6,053 nt of DNA from Hyphomicrobiales bacterium. GTDB lineage: Bacteria; Pseudomonadota; Alphaproteobacteria; Rhizobiales; Devosiaceae. This document shows positions 6,053 through 6,053 of this stretch, in pieces (the first letter of the stretch is position 1; each line of letters opens with the position of its first letter). The notes beneath the pieces were generated by a model. The model searched no databases. It was not told the DNA's origin and saw only the letters and a list, made by a program, of their open reading frames with translations. The stretch covers positions 1 to 6,053 of the forward strand of contig JALWTJ010000251.1 of assembly GCA_027082895.1 (NCBI GenBank). The letters are read 5' to 3'. A program made the translations under genes and the position numbers.

Positions 6053-6053
6053 C

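Overview
The window is GC-rich, densely coded DNA that reads as the chromosome of an alphaproteobacterium. This rests on the protein families present (DUF6456, an alphaproteobacterial-type SufE, DUF1491, DUF2336 and a kinase with a HELRTPLNAIVGFSEMM dimerisation motif), and all of these assignments come from motif recall rather than a database search. The genus cannot be fixed from the sequence. No tRNA, rRNA, CRISPR array, insertion sequence or phage gene was seen.

Layout: (1) 2-820 (+), 3' part of a DUF6456 protein cut by the left edge. (2) 851-1282 (-), sufE, convergent with gene 1 across only 30 bp. (3) 1283-1458, a spacer with two stem-loops. (4) 1459-1767 (-), a small exported or membrane-anchored two-cysteine protein that loosely resembles DUF5330. 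(5) 1768-2059, a 292-bp divergent intergenic region, the only sizeable regulatory space here, holding a perfect 14-bp AT palindrome, an imperfect stem-loop and a near-consensus CtrA-type box. (6) 2060-3970 (+), a multi-pass membrane PAS histidine kinase. (7) 3967-4908 (+), a membrane-anchored protein with two peptidoglycan-binding repeats, whose start codon overlaps the kinase stop by 4 bp. (8) 4922-5269 (+), a DUF1491 protein with a GTG start. (9) 5303-6052 (-), a DUF2336 protein cut by the right edge and convergent with gene 8.

Genes 6-8 look like one transcription unit. The kinase and the envelope protein are translationally coupled, which suggests (inference) that a wall-facing protein and a membrane sensor act together. 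No response regulator is present, so the kinase is an orphan in this window and its output must lie elsewhere. The DivJ/PleC/PdhS-like phospho-acceptor region plus the CtrA-like box make a link to cell-cycle or envelope control a reasonable but unproven idea. The rest looks like ordinary core-genome content: a Fe-S assembly accessory factor and several conserved proteins of unknown function. I see no clear novel defence or mobile system.
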